DNA from: Melanocharis versteri
Taxonomy: Eukaryota; Chordata; Aves; Passeriformes; Melanocharitidae
Length of the DNA: 64,000 bases
Assembly (NCBI GenBank): GCA_013397845.1
Contig: VZTG01004595.1
Span: 62,001-126,000 of the forward strand
Direction of reading: 5' to 3'
Made by a program: the position numbers and the translations under genes. Below the pieces are notes generated by a model. It saw only the letters and a program-made list of their open reading frames with translations, made no database searches and was not told where the DNA came from. Shown in pieces: positions 34,146 to 49,003 of the stretch (position 1 is the stretch's first letter; the number at the start of each line of letters is the position of its first letter).

Positions 34146-37100
34146 GTGTGCTGATACTTACCCTATCTCTGTCAGCAGAGGTTTTGTACAGTTTGTGTAG
34201 CCCAATAAGAATTTTACAATACAAATCGGTTTGATTTTAGCTGGCATAGAGGGATTGAGACCAGCAGTTATTTGTTCAGCATAAATTAGAAATTAAACAA
34301 AATGGGACTGCAGGACTCAAGCCTGCTTCTGAATGCTTTTGAACTAAAAGCTCACTACTCGGGAAAAACATTGAAGCATAATTTGCTCAATCCTCTCACT
34401 AAGAAAGAGATGGATAAACTATTACAATGTGTACTGTTTCAGCTTGTTCCAGTGTCACAACAGCTTGTCTGTGTTTAAATCTACATTTCAAGTTTGTCAC
34501 TACACTGCTGCCTACTTAGGATTTTGGCCCTTACAGCAGAATCCAGAGCTATGAGCACAGCGTGGCTGGAGTCGGGCTTCAGAGGAAGATTCCCACATCT
34601 GGTGTACTGGGAAGGTGGTTGCTGAGCACCAGCACACTCACGTGGTGCTACAAAATAGGGAGTGCTGGGCAAGTGGCATGGGAAGTTACATGTGGCTTGC
34701 AAACAGCTCTAGCCAGGCATTAAGGCTTCTTGAAGTTTGCAGGAGGTGGGTAATTTTTTTGTTAAAAACTTCTGACATAAGGCATGGGCACCCATTTTGT
34801 CTCGGGGAAAAAAAAGCTTTCTGAAAAGTGAGCAAGACTTGCATTGAAAACAAATGAGGAAATGTGCTGCTGTTTGCCCTTCATGAAAAAATAGATAGTA
34901 AGAATGTTTAGGATGTTTGAATTATCTGAAGCTGAATTTCCCTGTTCTTCAGCTTTTTGGAAAACTGACTTACCTGCTACACATCTACCTGCTACAGACC
35001 ATGTGAGTTTAAAATAGTTGTTGAGCTGAAAAAAATCCAAGGTGAGATTTGTCAGAGGACCAATGCAAATGTGAGTTATTAGCTCCTCCTGTCTTTCTGC
35101 TCTTGGAATAATTTGAGCTTTTTAGGGCAAGTAAGCTTGCCTTTTCCTCTGCATTTCATGGATTTCTTGCAAATAGTTAATGAATAGCCACAGTGACAGT
35201 GAAAATGATCCCCTCACCTTTGGTTTTGGATGCTGACCTAAGAAGGAGGACGTGGACTGGCTTGAATCCTGTTGGACAGAGGAAGAAATTGAACCCAAGA
35301 CTCATAAACAGGAAGGGCCAGTAGGTACCTAGTCCACTTCAGGCACTTACACACCAGCATGGTTTCCTAAGGAGTGCTCTCTCTAAACATAACACATTTC
35401 TGGAGCTTGGTCAGAGTAAACGTTTGCTGCTCTTACAGCTGTTGTGGAAGGGGTTGTGATCCTGCTTTGTCCCTGGTGATCACAGGACATTTCTGTGAGA
35501 TGAAGTGTTAACCTTGCAGACAACTTCACCCCACCCCTGTTTTCCCGAACACGATGATCTGTTAGAGTGCTTCACCATGCTTGGTGAAACTGCAAGTTTA
35601 TGAATACAGCAATGCACCTGGACCTAAATTGGTCTTGAGCTTTGCTGCTGCTTTCTAAGTGAGTCTTGTAAAGTTGCTTCCTCTGGTTTGTTTGTTTGCT
35701 TTGGGTTTGTTTGGGTTTTTTAAATTGGTTTGTAGAATGCCTTGAACATCTATTTAAAAGCTCTTCAAAGATCTAGGTAGCAGCATGGCTTAGATGGAGG
35801 GCCTGCATGGAGGCAGAGCACAGGTAAGCTAAACTGCAGCAAGAAGTTCAGCCTGATCTGCATAGCTGTAACTGGGGCTTTTGGCTTTGTTGAAGGTTTA
35901 TGATACTGTGTGCCCATTAGAAAAAGTGATTGCCTGCCTCTCTCAGCCAGTTAGCAGATGATGTGTTCTGCCTTTGATTAACTGACTTGATTTGAGTCAG
36001 TGCACTAGAACTGGAAGGTATTGTTTCCTTCTAACAATCTTCTGAGCCTTTCCCTTTTTTTCAGTAGTATTTAAAAGCACGTGAAGCTTTTATGGACCTG
36101 AAGAGCACTGTGCATATGTTCAGTGTGGTACTTTCAATTAACTACAATTAGTGAAGTCTTGACATGTACTGGAGTACTGATCTTTCTGTAAATAATTCAT
36201 TCTTTGTGATCGCTGGGTTCTCTCATCTGGAAAAATTGCTGTGGTGTCAAAGAAGTGTTGGAGATGGAACAAACAAAAACCTTTTTAAAAACCACCAAGG
36301 ATACTGAGCAGAGATATACAGCCTCCAGCCTAATTGGAAAGTGTGTTGCATGATATTAAGAAGTGCTGTGTGGTGCCTTCAGATAGTTACAGAGAATGAA
36401 AGCTCAGGTAAAACTGAAATAGCGACTTACGTCACTTTCATACACTGGTCTCTAGCAAGAGCATTTTTGCAAAAGGTAAAGAAAAACACAAAATAGTGGA
36501 GTGTCTGTATAACTTTCCAGCTTCTTAGGTTTCTTTTCTGCAAGCTAAACATACGTGATGGAAGAAAGAGTCAAGAAGGTAGGTATTCATGTCTTGCTTT
36601 TGTGGTCACTTTTGTTCTTGCTGCTTCACCTCTGATGATTCCTCTGTCAATATCCAGGGCCTGATCCAAAATCAGTGGGAAAGATTTCTCTTTGGCATTA
36701 TTGATCCTCTAACATTCTATATTCTTTTCCATTTATTACAGCCACTTGCCATGTCAGTCTTGCCCATGCTGCATCACTTCAGGCAGGCCGCTTCATTTCT
36801 GTGTGCTTTTTCCTGACCTTTTCCTGAGGACTGCCTCTTAGACACTACCTTAGCACCCAGTGTGTCTGCTCTGGCATGAGTGATAAATCCTTAGATGTAG
36901 ATGTCTGACATGCTCACTTGGGCTTCAAAAGTAGCGTAATTACATTCTGAGGACAAGCCATCTCATCCTAGCATGTATGCATCTAAAAGAAGTTGGTTCA
37001 CTCATCCTTTGGCAGTGCTTTTTCTATTCAGTTAATAAAATTCTATGATATGATGCACAGATGTTGCATCTAATTCTTAAAGGCTCAAAGTTTGAAGGAA

Positions 37101-40100
37101 AGAAAAAATCCCACCCTGATTTTGGTCTCTGGGCACTGCAGGTGGAACACAGTGGAGGATTGTGGCTGAGGGAGCTGAGGAGGGGCTTCTGCAGTTCCCT
37201 GCACTGCACCCAAGAAAAATGCTGAAGGATGCTGCTCTGCTGCTTTGGCTTCCAAACAACCTGAGGATTTTTACCTTGGTGTTGTTTAAATGAGCAACCT
37301 GTGTGGTCTTGCTTGTGTGTTCACAGCTTGGGTCTCGCTGTGCCAACCTGTTATGTGTTAGTTACACTTCCTGCCGGTTTTTATGAGAGGCTAACTCCTG
37401 TGGGCTGCAGTTTTCTCTGGTGCAAGGTACGGGTGGGCTGGCACAGCTGTTCCTGTCTGCCTGGGGACACACCGAGCTGCCATGGTGTGGTCTCACAGCA
37501 CAGAGCTCTCAGCAGCTTTCTCAGCTGTACCAGCACTTGCCATGTTGTTCAGCAAGGAGCTTTTGTTCACTTTAAGCAGTGCTTGTAGAAGTGGCATTTG
37601 TGTCTTGCAGCTCTCCTGCAGGGCAGGTGAAAGGCTCTGGAGGAGTCTGAGAACCCATCTGCTGCCTTCAGCTATTGTTGAAGTAGAGGTCAAGCTAAAT
37701 CAGGACATTAGGATTATTTTTCAACTTTCCATCGGGTAAAATTGGGAAGAAGAAGGATAATTTTGTAACTCTTTCAGAGGTTTAAATGAAATTTTAATTT
37801 TTTACCAATATATTACAATAAAACCCTGTCATACTGGGGAGAGGCATGGGGTTCATAGAAGTACCTGTAAATAAACAAGCTTCCTGTCATCTCTCCTGCT
37901 TTTCTAGTGCTATTTCCTTTTAAGTCCTCTTGAGTTCAGCTGGTGAATATAACAAAGTTAGATTATTAGGAATTGTTTCTTAGGCCTAGTTTGAGGTTGG
38001 GTGCTGCTTTTCTTCTGATCCCAGGAACCTGTTACATCTTCCCAATTGCTTAGACTATCCTAAAATTAAAGACCTTACATTTCCCAACAAACATGGTATC
38101 TTGTGTTATTAATGAATGTGTGGAGAATCATGAAGGAATTTCCCTCTCATTTGCAATTTATCTTCCAGTTCAATGCAGGCAAGGAAGTGACAGCTGCCAG
38201 TCAGGGGAGGTGTTTCTCTGCATAGGAAACAAAGTGAGTGGATGTGGATTAGAAAAGTCAGTAAGTAGAGGGTGTTTATGAGTGTGATTGCCACCATATC
38301 GCTTGAGTTTCTGATGCACTTAAAGAAGTGATTGCACTGTTCCGTGTTCCTATCAGTAAGCAAAGAGCAAGAGTGGTTTAACTGGGAGGCTGTGTTCCTT
38401 TCAAGCAATTTTTTCAGCAGTTTACTGTACTATTGTTATTTCCAGCACCCTGTGGGGTAATGACAAGAGTTGCAGCCACTTTGACAAAGGGAAAATTGTT
38501 CACTGCCTTTGACAGGTGGTATGAAAGAGAAATATATTATTAATGTAAACCTGTATTGCTTATAATTCTATTGCTGCTGGTAATCTGCAGTTGAGTGCAG
38601 GGTGTTGTTGGGTTAGTTGCAGTGAGAATTAGTTAAAACACAGTTGAAGATGTGTTGCTGAGGTGATGGGCACCTCCCTGGCCCACAGAGGAGCACAGAA
38701 CTGGCAGCTGGGTGTCTTCTGTCTTGTATGTGTGGTCTGTTGTGGTTTCACTCCATTTTGGACTGGGTGAGCATCTACTGCAATGTAAGTCCTCGTAACT
38801 TCTTTCCAAAGAATTGCCAGAAATCTATTTCTGCCCTTTTCTCAGTGGTCAAGTGACATTAGTGGCAATTTATGACAGATTTTTTCGATAGTCCTGACTT
38901 GTGCGTCTGGTCAGGTGCTCTTGGACACCAGCTACTGATGCAACAAATCTGCAGAGTGAGAGTAGAAATCCTGGTGTTTCTAGGCTGTAGATTCTGATGT
39001 TTATTAATTGTTCCTTGTTTAGCAGCCTGCATCCCTGGCTCTGCTGTTGCTTTTTGCTGTGGCTCTTGCACAACTTCTCAGCACATTTGCTCGTGTAGTT
39101 GTGTGGTATGTCTGTAATGCATTAGATGATATTGGCAATTAAAGGATTACAGCCAGGATCTAATTATGGCCCTGTGGAATAAAGTTTTCAAATTATTCTG
39201 CTGCAGTCTATAATTACACTGTGTGTGCCCTGATGCCAAGGATTAATAAGGGGATTACAGGGTGTTTTCCTGTAACATGCAGTTCATGGATATGCTGTTC
39301 ACAACTCACTGGTTTTAAGGAGCTGGTGACCTCTCATGGGGAATGTTATTAAAGGATACAGTCCAGGAGAATGTTTTGTGTTGTGTTATGTTATGCTTGT
39401 TTCCTTCCCTCACCCTGAGTTTATCATGCAGGGACTGGGCAGAGTAGCTCAGATCTTGAGTAGACAACCCTGGAATTGAAGCATTAAGGAAGTGAAAGCA
39501 GACAAGCTTCAGTAGCCAACCCTGCACAGTTAAACTTGCTCCTCTTTTGCACTCTTCCTTCACACCTCAGCAGAAAGCTGTGGATTCTCTAATGCTGTGG
39601 AATGGAGGTGGGAGATTTCATGATATATTGTTACATATTACCCAGGTAGTAGGATGTAAACATTTTATTTCTGTATATCTGGAAATTATGTACTCCAAGA
39701 ACCTCTGCAATCAGCACTTCTCTGAAGAACTGCAGTTCTTCAGTTGTAATGAAGATAAACCAATGCTGCTGCTATTTGAAATAGATGAGAATGTAACCAA
39801 GGACTGTCTTTGGAGTAGCAGAAGAGTGTTGAGCTGTTGGTTGGAAAGCTTAGGTTACTTTCTGCCAAATTACAACACGTAATCTAAATGCCATTTAACT
39901 TTGTGGACTTGGATGACTCTCCTGAAGAGAAGTATCAAACCTTAGATTAATTTTGCAATGCATCATCTTGTTTCCCATGCCAGTTCTGAGTGGTTGAAGC
40001 AGTGCCTGTAAACTGAAGGTGCTCAACGCCCTTCTTTGGCACTGGGACCCACTTGCATGAAACAGCCTGTTCTTACTCAACTCCCCTGCCTGTGCCAATG

Positions 40101-43100
40101 AAGTGACCACATCTGGGCTGCTTTGTGGGCTGCTCTCTGCACTGTTAATTCCCGAGCTGTACTCTGCCATTACTTGGCTCACTGATGTCCATGGCCAAAA
40201 TGGTGCTGTGGATCACGATTACAATTTAACAGCGTAGTTGATGGCACTCCAGCACCTGGGAATGTTCTTTGGTACTGTTTAATTTACCAGCATAAATCAA
40301 ACCTGTGTCTTTTGAGTAGCAGAGTGATGCTAAATATATCAAACAGGATGTTTTATTTTCTTAAGACCCCATATCTTTGTCATACTGTTTTTACATGAAT
40401 CTGATTTATGTTTTAGGAGAGTGCCTTTACTATAGTTGCTGAAGAAATGTGAACCTTGGACTGTCAGATAACAATGATGAATAAAGACTCTCCAGTTTGT
40501 TTTAAAAAAATCATTGTTTTTAAGACATTGTTACAGTTCTTGATGTCAGAATAGGATTTAAATGTGTAAGTTGTACACATGTAACAATAGAGGTCAGCTT
40601 ATACTCCTAACTGTTTGTAGCTTTTGCAGTTTTTCATGGTTAACAGGATTTTTTCCTTCGTCTTTTCATTTCACTGTTTTGCATGAGTTACCATTGTGTA
40701 ATGTCAGTAAAACTCTCATTACAGTGATGTATCTAAGATCTAATTTGTCTTTGAGAATCTTTTCTCCTGATGGGAACATGTGAGAAAGGAAGAACCACCC
40801 TACCCGACTTCCACATTTCTCCGGATGAATTTACGGACCTATCAGTGGAACAATTTGTTCTGGAGTATTGCCACAAATAGGGCCTGGCAGCTGGAGCCAG
40901 CCTGCTGTGTGCGTGGCATGAACATTAGAGCTCTTCTGCCTTCTCTTCAAGCAGAAACTGCTTTGAAACTGTAGGAAAAATTCTCCTTTGTCCTTTTGTG
41001 TCTGTATGGTGCTTTCCCTGTTCCCTCTGCCACAGTTTTCTTCTGTCTTGGTCCTAAGAAGTTGGCATGGATGTTTCGATTAAATAATTAAATTAATAAA
41101 AAATATTTGCTGTGACAAAATGTGACTTTTCAGTGGAAAGGGGAAGACTTTTTGGGAGACTCTGCTACAAATAGTAATTTTTGGGAACAGGGAATACAAT
41201 TCTCAGTATTTGGCAAGATGCAGTCTTTTGAACCTATGCCTTCTCAAATGGGTCCAACTTGAGTAAATAGTAAAGCAGAGTTGAATAACACTACTAGATG
41301 CAGTTGCCATTGTGGTTTGCATAGCAGCAGAAGAATAGTGAAAAATAAATTGTTAATATCAGCGGATGACAAGTTTAGTGGTGTTTTTCTTTTCAAAGCT
41401 TAGCATTGCTTTCTTTTTCACAGGTTAGGCTGTATGCTCATAATTAAAGCCAAAGAAAGCAAATCTTTCACAGAATAGTAATTTAAATCCATCCAGTGAG
41501 TTAGAGACCCTGGGTCATGAGTACTCCAGAGTCTTAATAACTGAAGGTAACAGTGAAATTAATCCCCCTTTCCTCTCCTAGGGCTGAATGGAACTGGGCA
41601 ACAGCTTGGTACAACCATCAGTTAAACTGCAAAGAAATAAACACCTGAAACATTAAACAAAGTAAACTGCAGCACAGCCAACTCAGTTTTTTCTGAAGGG
41701 AAGGTCTGCTTGTTCCAGTCATGATTTATGCCACAGGCTTTTATAGGAGCACTGCAAAAATCTTATCAAAATTGTATTAAAGATCAGCCACCACCCTTAA
41801 ACATGTTAGGCTTCCAGCTGTGAACAGATTTGTCCCAGAAGCCCAGTGAATTTTGTGTGAGGTTCTTGATTTTTGTGTCTGTTATAATAATAAAGCTATT
41901 TCTTGCTCCTGGGTGTGTACAGAGCAACAAGCAACTTGTGATTAAATGTATGTTAGGGTCCTGGCTGTAGCACTTAGTGATTCATGAGGTGCTGTGTCTT
42001 CAAAGACAAAAGGAAAATTCTGCTCCAGAGAGCACACTTTAATTGTTCAAATAGGTACGTTAAACTTTTACACTTGAATAATAAATTATGTGGAAGAGGA
42101 GCTGTCTCTTTGCAGCCATTTTTTACCTGTTCCAGCCACCATGAGAAATCATCAGGCAGATCAGCAGCTCCCTGAGACCATTCAGGTACTTTCTGACCAT
42201 GTCCTGGGGGTTGGTGCTCCTTGTTCAGGATTGTTCCTCCATCAGAGGGATGGTTCTGTAGCTTCTAAAGGCAGCTGTCACTCGAACCGGACACCCGAAA
42301 TTCAGCACTAATTTTTTTTTCGTTTGTTTCTTTTTTGGTTGGTTCATTGGTTGAGGATTTTTTTGTTTGTTTTGTTTTGGTCTTGTTTTTTGTTTCAAGG
42401 AAGGATTTGTGATGGGCTGCTCAGCATTTTCTCAGCCAGAGTAGATTAGTCCAAAACCCAGTTTTGATAAAGCACTTTTTTATGACAAGCATCTTTTTTT
42501 TGTGAGGAAAATGAAGTACTTCAGTCCCCAAACTGAAATTGTTCTTTTCCAAATGTTGCTAATAAAAGTATTACACATAATGTGATGATTAAGCTGCACT
42601 TTTGCTCTGATTGGCTCTGGTTGGGATTTTCCTTTCCTTTTGGACTACAGGGAAGTGCTTTCAGGAATTTCTCTCTTTTTTTTTTTTTTGACCGAAGTGC
42701 TATTTTGGTTTTGTGAGCTCCAGTAAATCTAATGTTTTGACCAATATTGTGTAGTGCCAGAGATGCACTCAGCACTCTACCAGGCCTCCACAGCAGTAAT
42801 TAACAACAGATACTAATTTTCTTCAATCCAGATGATCTCTGATATCATCATGGGAATGGTGAGTGCTGACTAGGAAGGCAAACATATGGCACAACTGCTC
42901 AACACGAGCATCTCTTGCTCTAGCTCTCTCAGTTTTTTGGCCTTGTTGACCATTCTGTCAGGTTTTTCAGCTCTGTGAAGGGCAGCAGAGTGGAGCGAGA
43001 TGTGAGCAAAGCCTCCAGGAAGCAGGGGGTATTATGAAAAATTTACTTTACAATTTTTCCTCCTCCTGAAGATATCAGCTCTCATGTGAGGGAAGCAGTC

Positions 43101-46100
43101 CTCACGTTTGATATTCCTGATTCCTTAGCGGATATTAGGGTAACTCACTGTCGTGTGCTGAGCAAACAGGGTTGTAATCCTGAGATGACATGCTGTGTTT
43201 TAGGACAGAGTTCACCTGTTCCGATTTATGATTCTCAGATACCTGAGCCTGAGCTCATCGCTTTTGGCTCCCTTTGTAATCCAGGGAGGGAAGTGTGTGC
43301 TGCTGAGTGCAATTCACACAGGTCTGAAATAGGTCAAGGGAAGGACTCCATGGCACTGCCTGTTACTTTCCATGTAGTGAGACCAAGACATGCAGCTGAA
43401 ACGGGGTGAGAGGAGTTTTCTTCAACTCAAATCTGTGTCACAAGCTTGGGCTTAAATTTTTTGGTGGTGTATCCAGTCTCTGACAAGGACAGACGTTTGC
43501 TAACCCTTCTTCAGAAACAGCAGGCTTTTTCTGAGTCCTGAGAGGATCAGGTTAGGACTAAAATCTCTGAAAGGCTGAGAAAAGCTGTTTACCTCTAGAA
43601 GCAGGGAAAGAACCTTCATTTCCTAATGAAATTTCTGGTAATGTTTTCATGCTGCCCTGACTTTTGCGTCGATTCAGACATCCATTTACCAATTACCAGC
43701 TGGTAGTAGCGCTAAATTGAGTGTAACCGTCACGATCAGATAAACTGTGAGTGTTTATTCTTTCCATGCATCCTTTCTTCATTATTCAGTGGTACTTTGT
43801 GATGCTGTACTTTAGCTGCCCGATGTAATTTGTGTGAGTGTGAATATTGCATATTTTCAAAGGCGTGGGGTTGATGTACAGTGTCAGAGCTGAGAAGGTT
43901 CATTTCACATTGTTGTTGTTTGTGACTGCTTATGTTTAAAGATCTTCTTTTGATGTCTTTTAAATAATTTTACTCGTTGGACTCCAAGCTATTCTTGAGT
44001 CCTTCTGTATTTGTGTTTCATGAATCTGTTTTTAATGTTATTTTGCTTCTTATCTTCACTGAGCTGTCAGCATCTCTTCCTTCTAACAAACAGTGCTGCA
44101 ATGCCTTGCTATATTGTGATGTATCGAGGGCTGGGGGCATCAAACAAGGCATTTATTATAGCTTTGGAGTTCAATAATAGGGAGTTCAGACGCAGGGATT
44201 CAGCCTTCTTATCCTAAAGGCAACTGTTAGTTCATCAGTGACTGTAATTCCTGCTTCTGGGTCTGCATTTCTTGCTGCTGAAAGCAAGGATCAAACTCCT
44301 AAATAGCTTTATGAATTCATTTCATATCATTTGGGATTGCTTTAACCTTTTCCAAACCATGAATTAGAGCTTCTAAGAAGAAGCAGACGAGGAGGAGGAG
44401 AGCAATATGTTAAACTGTGAGCACACGGAAAGATTTGGACTAAATCCTGACCACTTCTTGAGGGGGCAGGAGGGCAACCAGTGGAGCCTGTTCCATCAGT
44501 ATTTGTTTGCTAAATGGATGTTAAGATGGGAGGTGCCAAAGGGATACTGTTACCTTGAACCTGATCTTTTGTTTTTATTATAATCTTAATGGGAATTACA
44601 AGACCTGAGACAGCCACACCATGGCTTTGCTGCGTGCAGCCTTGTGAACAGCTGGCCTGCTCTTTTGTACGTCTCTGGTTACCTGTGGTGTTGGTGAGGA
44701 ATGAGACAAGTACTGACAGGGCTTTGAATGACAATACCCAGCTCAGTGGTCCTTCTCTTGTCCTTACACAAAGGTGATGTGGTGCTGAGGGGCCTGGTGA
44801 AAAAGCTGTGCCGTGGTTCCTGTGGTGTGGGCTGAAGTCCCTGCGTGATCTGTTTGCTGTTGGTGTAGCAGGAGAAGTAAAGAAGAACTTGGAAGTCACA
44901 AGCATGACCTTCATATAAATTTTAGACATATAAAGAGTGCCGAATGCATTGGCCAACAGTTCAAATAACCCCTTTTAGCCAGTCTGGGGCATCAGTGTGG
45001 TCAGTCTAGCACTTGCTGTTCAGGACGTTTGGACAAGTCCAGCTTGGTGGTGTTTTCATTGGTGCTGTGAAACCAAATGCCGTGCTTCTGTTCCCTGCTC
45101 TCAGCTGCTGTGTGATGGCTGTTATTACACAGTGCCCATCTATCATTCCAGCCATTCAGCTGCACAGTGTCCAGCTATTTGTCTTGCACACTGAAAATTA
45201 CTGTCAAGTGTCCTGTTGTTTCAGCCAGGTTTGCTCCCCTGCAGTGAACAACAGCAATTGCCTTTGACATCAGACACTGTGTGTCAACTGCCTTGGAATT
45301 TTGAGGTGCACCCCAAGTCCCTCATCAAAAAGATGTGATTCAGCTGGTGAAGGTAAGTTAACCCATTAAGAATGACTCTGCAAAAGGCAGGTGCTGTTAT
45401 CTACAATTATTTGTACCGTTCTACCTGCTCTTCAAGCCACATCATGAATTGTAAGGTTAAAAAGGGCATGCTCCTAGCAGAGAATAAATTCTGTGTCACA
45501 GGAATGACACCCTCCCCTTACATGTGGGTTTTCTCTTTAAAGTCAGGAACTGTGCAAACTAAATTTTGATGGCCTCTTCAGAGGTGGAGAAGCAAAAGCA
45601 GAGGACAGTAAATGATTTGCTGTAGGAAGTACAAAGGGTCAGTGGTGGTGGTGGTAAAGTATCAAAGGTTCCTCTCCAGTCCCAGACTGGAGCATTTTCC
45701 CTGCTCACACACAGGGCTGTCAATATTCTCTTGCTCTGGGCTGCCATTTTCCTAGCATGTTACTCCGAGGATAGCCTTCTAATTAAATTGTTTACAGATG
45801 GGTGATTTGCTGTGCTACCCACACTGTGTCTTTCTGCTGCATTGGTTGGGAGTGCTGGGCACATCACTGGGCCTTTAGGTTCTTTGCAGGAAAATTTTCC
45901 CTGTGGACACACCGGGGAAAGTGCAGCAGCTCAGTCTGTGCTGACACTTGCTGAATCACTCACAGAAGCAACATGAGTAGCTCAGGTGTTGGTCCTTTTG
46001 ATCTATAGTGTTGCTCTTCAGGACAGCACCATTTTCTACGTCTGGAAATCCATCACATGGATTTCCCATGTGCTCTAATGGTGTCTTTTGAATGTGTACA

Positions 46101-48911
46101 GTGGCTATGAGATCTTAGTGGTTGAAGCAGACCGATATTTCATGGGTGAATGCTCCTGAATAATGTTCATTTATTTTTTGGCAGCTTTAGAGAAAAGTTT
46201 ATGAGACCAGCCTGCATGCAGAGGCAAATGTCTCCTACCTCCTTGGCTGGGAAGGATCTTGACAATGGATGTTCTGGCATCGAGGCCTGGGATGTTTGGG
46301 AAGGAGTCACCTATGGAAAGCATGCACTGGGGAGAAGGGAGCAGCCAGGATCAAGCAATTGGTCTCCTCCAACCTAAAAATAGAAGAGCAAAAACAGTGG
46401 CTGAAAACAGGATGTCCTTCTCCTCACTGGTGCTGGGGAGGGTGCTTCAGTTTATCCTCTTGCTTGGGAGCACGGTGTAATTCTGTTAGTCAAGCTGTTA
46501 CAATAGTCAGGGGTAACTGTAAGAGCTTTCTTAGGGAGTCAAAATCAGTGTTAATTCACTCCAAATGGCTGCATTAGTCTGGATTGTACTGACTTTTGAA
46601 CAAAAGGGGTTGTGGGGCACAGAGGGATGAGGAGGAGGGTTGTACTGACATGTAATCTAAAGCCCATGGTCCCTGATGCTGTTTTCTCTGCATGCCTTTG
46701 CTCCATAGGTCTGTGTGCCTGCTGGGTCCAATTCTGTGCTCATCTTCTTTTGGAGATGGTCAGGTTTATCATGGCACTACCTTGTGTCCTGCTCGTTACT
46801 GCAGGTTCATAATGTGGGAGAAGACACTGATTTATCCTGTGTGATCCATAGGGAAAGTATGTTTATAGCTCTGTAATTTTCTCTAGGGAAGTTGCTAAAA
46901 GTTCAAATGCTTTTAAAAAGCTGATTTACTCGTTGTTGTGCTTAACTTGGATAGGAATGTGAAAACATTTGGTTTTCCTGATTTTGATGAAAAAAGTTTG
47001 TATGAAGAATTTCCCAACAGCTGTCCACCACTACCATCATGAACAGTCTACATTAACCTGTTGGCTCCTGTTTTCTAGTCAGTTTTAAATCCTACTTGTA
47101 GTGTTAGGATCCTGTCATTACACTTGATAATTTAAAAAAATTCCAAGCTTTTGGCCAGTTCATTGCATGAAGTTTTAACTGATGCAAATTTATTATTCCT
47201 CTCCTAACATTTGTATAAGCAAATGGCATTGCACCACTGTGATTAGCCTACAAGGTGCAGAGTCATAGATACTGCACAGCAATTTCCTTCATACTCTGAT
47301 TTTTGTGTAAGTAAAGTGTTTCTGGTATATTGCCAACCATTTTTTTCCCAAGGTCATTTCTATTTAATGTATCATAGTGTTTAATTCTGCTATAGCTCTG
47401 CCTGAGTTGAATTAGGAATCCCTGTATGCTGTAACAATTTCTTTTGAAAGGATATCTTAGTAATAGTTCTCCGAAGAGTGAAATGTACAGGTATTAATAG
47501 GTACACTTTTTCAGGGATTTTGAAGATGGTAAAAAAAAGCTGTCATACACCTCAGTGATCTTTGCTGAAATTTATCTGGGGCACTTGATGGAAGTGTGGA
47601 GGCAGCCCAAATTCCTGGACTTGGTTTGCTGTGTCCATTACAGAAGTGAGTGGGAATCAGCAGAGTAGAGCTTTCAGGAAATGCCAATTACTGGGAGTCT
47701 GATGGACAGATGTTGCCATTCTTATATGCCCTTTATACAGTCAAAATATGTCTCTCATCAGTCCTAGCAGGATCCTCAACTCTCAGTAATGATTCCACCT
47801 GTCACTGTCCAGTGCTCCCTGTCCCATTAGAGATCAAATACAGAATATAATGCTCAGTGGTGGTTTAAACTGGGTCTGGGAGGGCTGCTTGGTCCTCATC
47901 TTCTAATTTTGTCATCTTCAGAGGAGCACGGTTTAGGAGCAGTGGTGGGATGGGAGGATTCAATACCTGAGGGGGTCTTGCAGGTTGTCTGGGAAAGAGT
48001 GCTCTCAGTTCTTTGCTGCCTGTGGAGAATCCCAAACCTGGCAGGTGTTAATTAGCAGCTTCTGCCCAGTGCAGTCAGGAAGAGCTGGAACACAGCCCAG
48101 TGTTTGATGCCTAGCTACAGTTCACATCCCATTTAGGTCACATATACAATAACACTCTTATGTATAGAAATGCTACAGAGCACATAGCCCACTGCACCTC
48201 TTCCCAGCCACAGGAATGACTGCATAGCTGTTGTCTTCTATAATTAACATTTATGTCTTTGGTTAGAACACATCTCCTAAAAAAATCCTTCAGTAAATGG
48301 TTAGAGGTAGCAGGGTGGTGTGTTGGGCTTTTTTGCAGAAAACTTAGTTTAGAAAAATTCAGAATTCCAAGGCCAAGACATTTGCAGTGAGCAGCACCAA
48401 ATGAGCAGGGAGAAATAGCTCAGTACATCTGTAGATCAACATGTTTTAGTTCTGCCTGTGTGTACCAGCCAACAGCTCTTATTTACACCTGCCCTGGAGT
48501 CTGTCAGTTTTGCCACAGACAGAACACGCTGTCCCCTGTGTTGGACAGCCTCTCCGTTGTGTGCTTACTGTCACCCTGTGCTACTTGTCACCCCACAAAC
48601 CACACTCACCTAACACCTCATTAGCATCCAAGGGGCCAAGGGGCCTTCTGTCCCAGGGGGTCTCCATTCCCACCAGAATTGTGCTGCCCCTTCTAGGAAC
48701 CCCTCTGGCTTTCAATAAAAGCAGTTATCTTTGGGAAAGCTGCTGAGTGGCAAGAGTTTCCCGTTTGCTTTGCTGGGCTGTGCAGGAAAGGAGTGTGAGG
48801 AAAGAAGAACCACAGTGAGAGTGAATTTGTGTAAGATAGTTTCTAATTTCTTGCTTTTTTATAAGTTTGACTTTTTCATAGTTTGGTACTCAGGAAGGAC
48901 ACCTGACCATC
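34146..48911. other. Intergenic sequence downstream of ACTR3B, nothing coding recognised
   Basis: About 14.8 kb without a recognisable exon, RNA gene or well-defined repeat. A T/TG-rich low-complexity run lies at 42308-42400 and a poly(T) run near 42676-42690. Open frames are short (up to 148 codons) and lack domains. Confidence 0.6.
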
Positions 48912-49003
48912 GAATCACAGAGTGGTTTGGGTTGCACCCTTAAAGGTCATTTAGTCCAAGCCCCCTGCAATGGGTAGGGACATCTTCCATAGGTCAGTTT
49001 GCC
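48912..49003 (-). mobile_element. CR1 LINE, 3' tail fragment
   Basis: Plus-strand text gaatcacagagtggtttggg, then cttaaaggtcatttagtcca and caatgggtagggacatcttc, is the reverse complement of the CR1 3' terminus. About 90 bp survive. Confidence 0.85.

Noticed and set aside
42308..42400. T/TG-rich run as a possible regulatory or satellite feature
   Set aside because: Looks like simple low-complexity sequence with no periodic unit.
44510..44956. 148-codon minus-strand frame
   Set aside because: No domain, no codon bias or splice context; consistent with chance in a gene desert.
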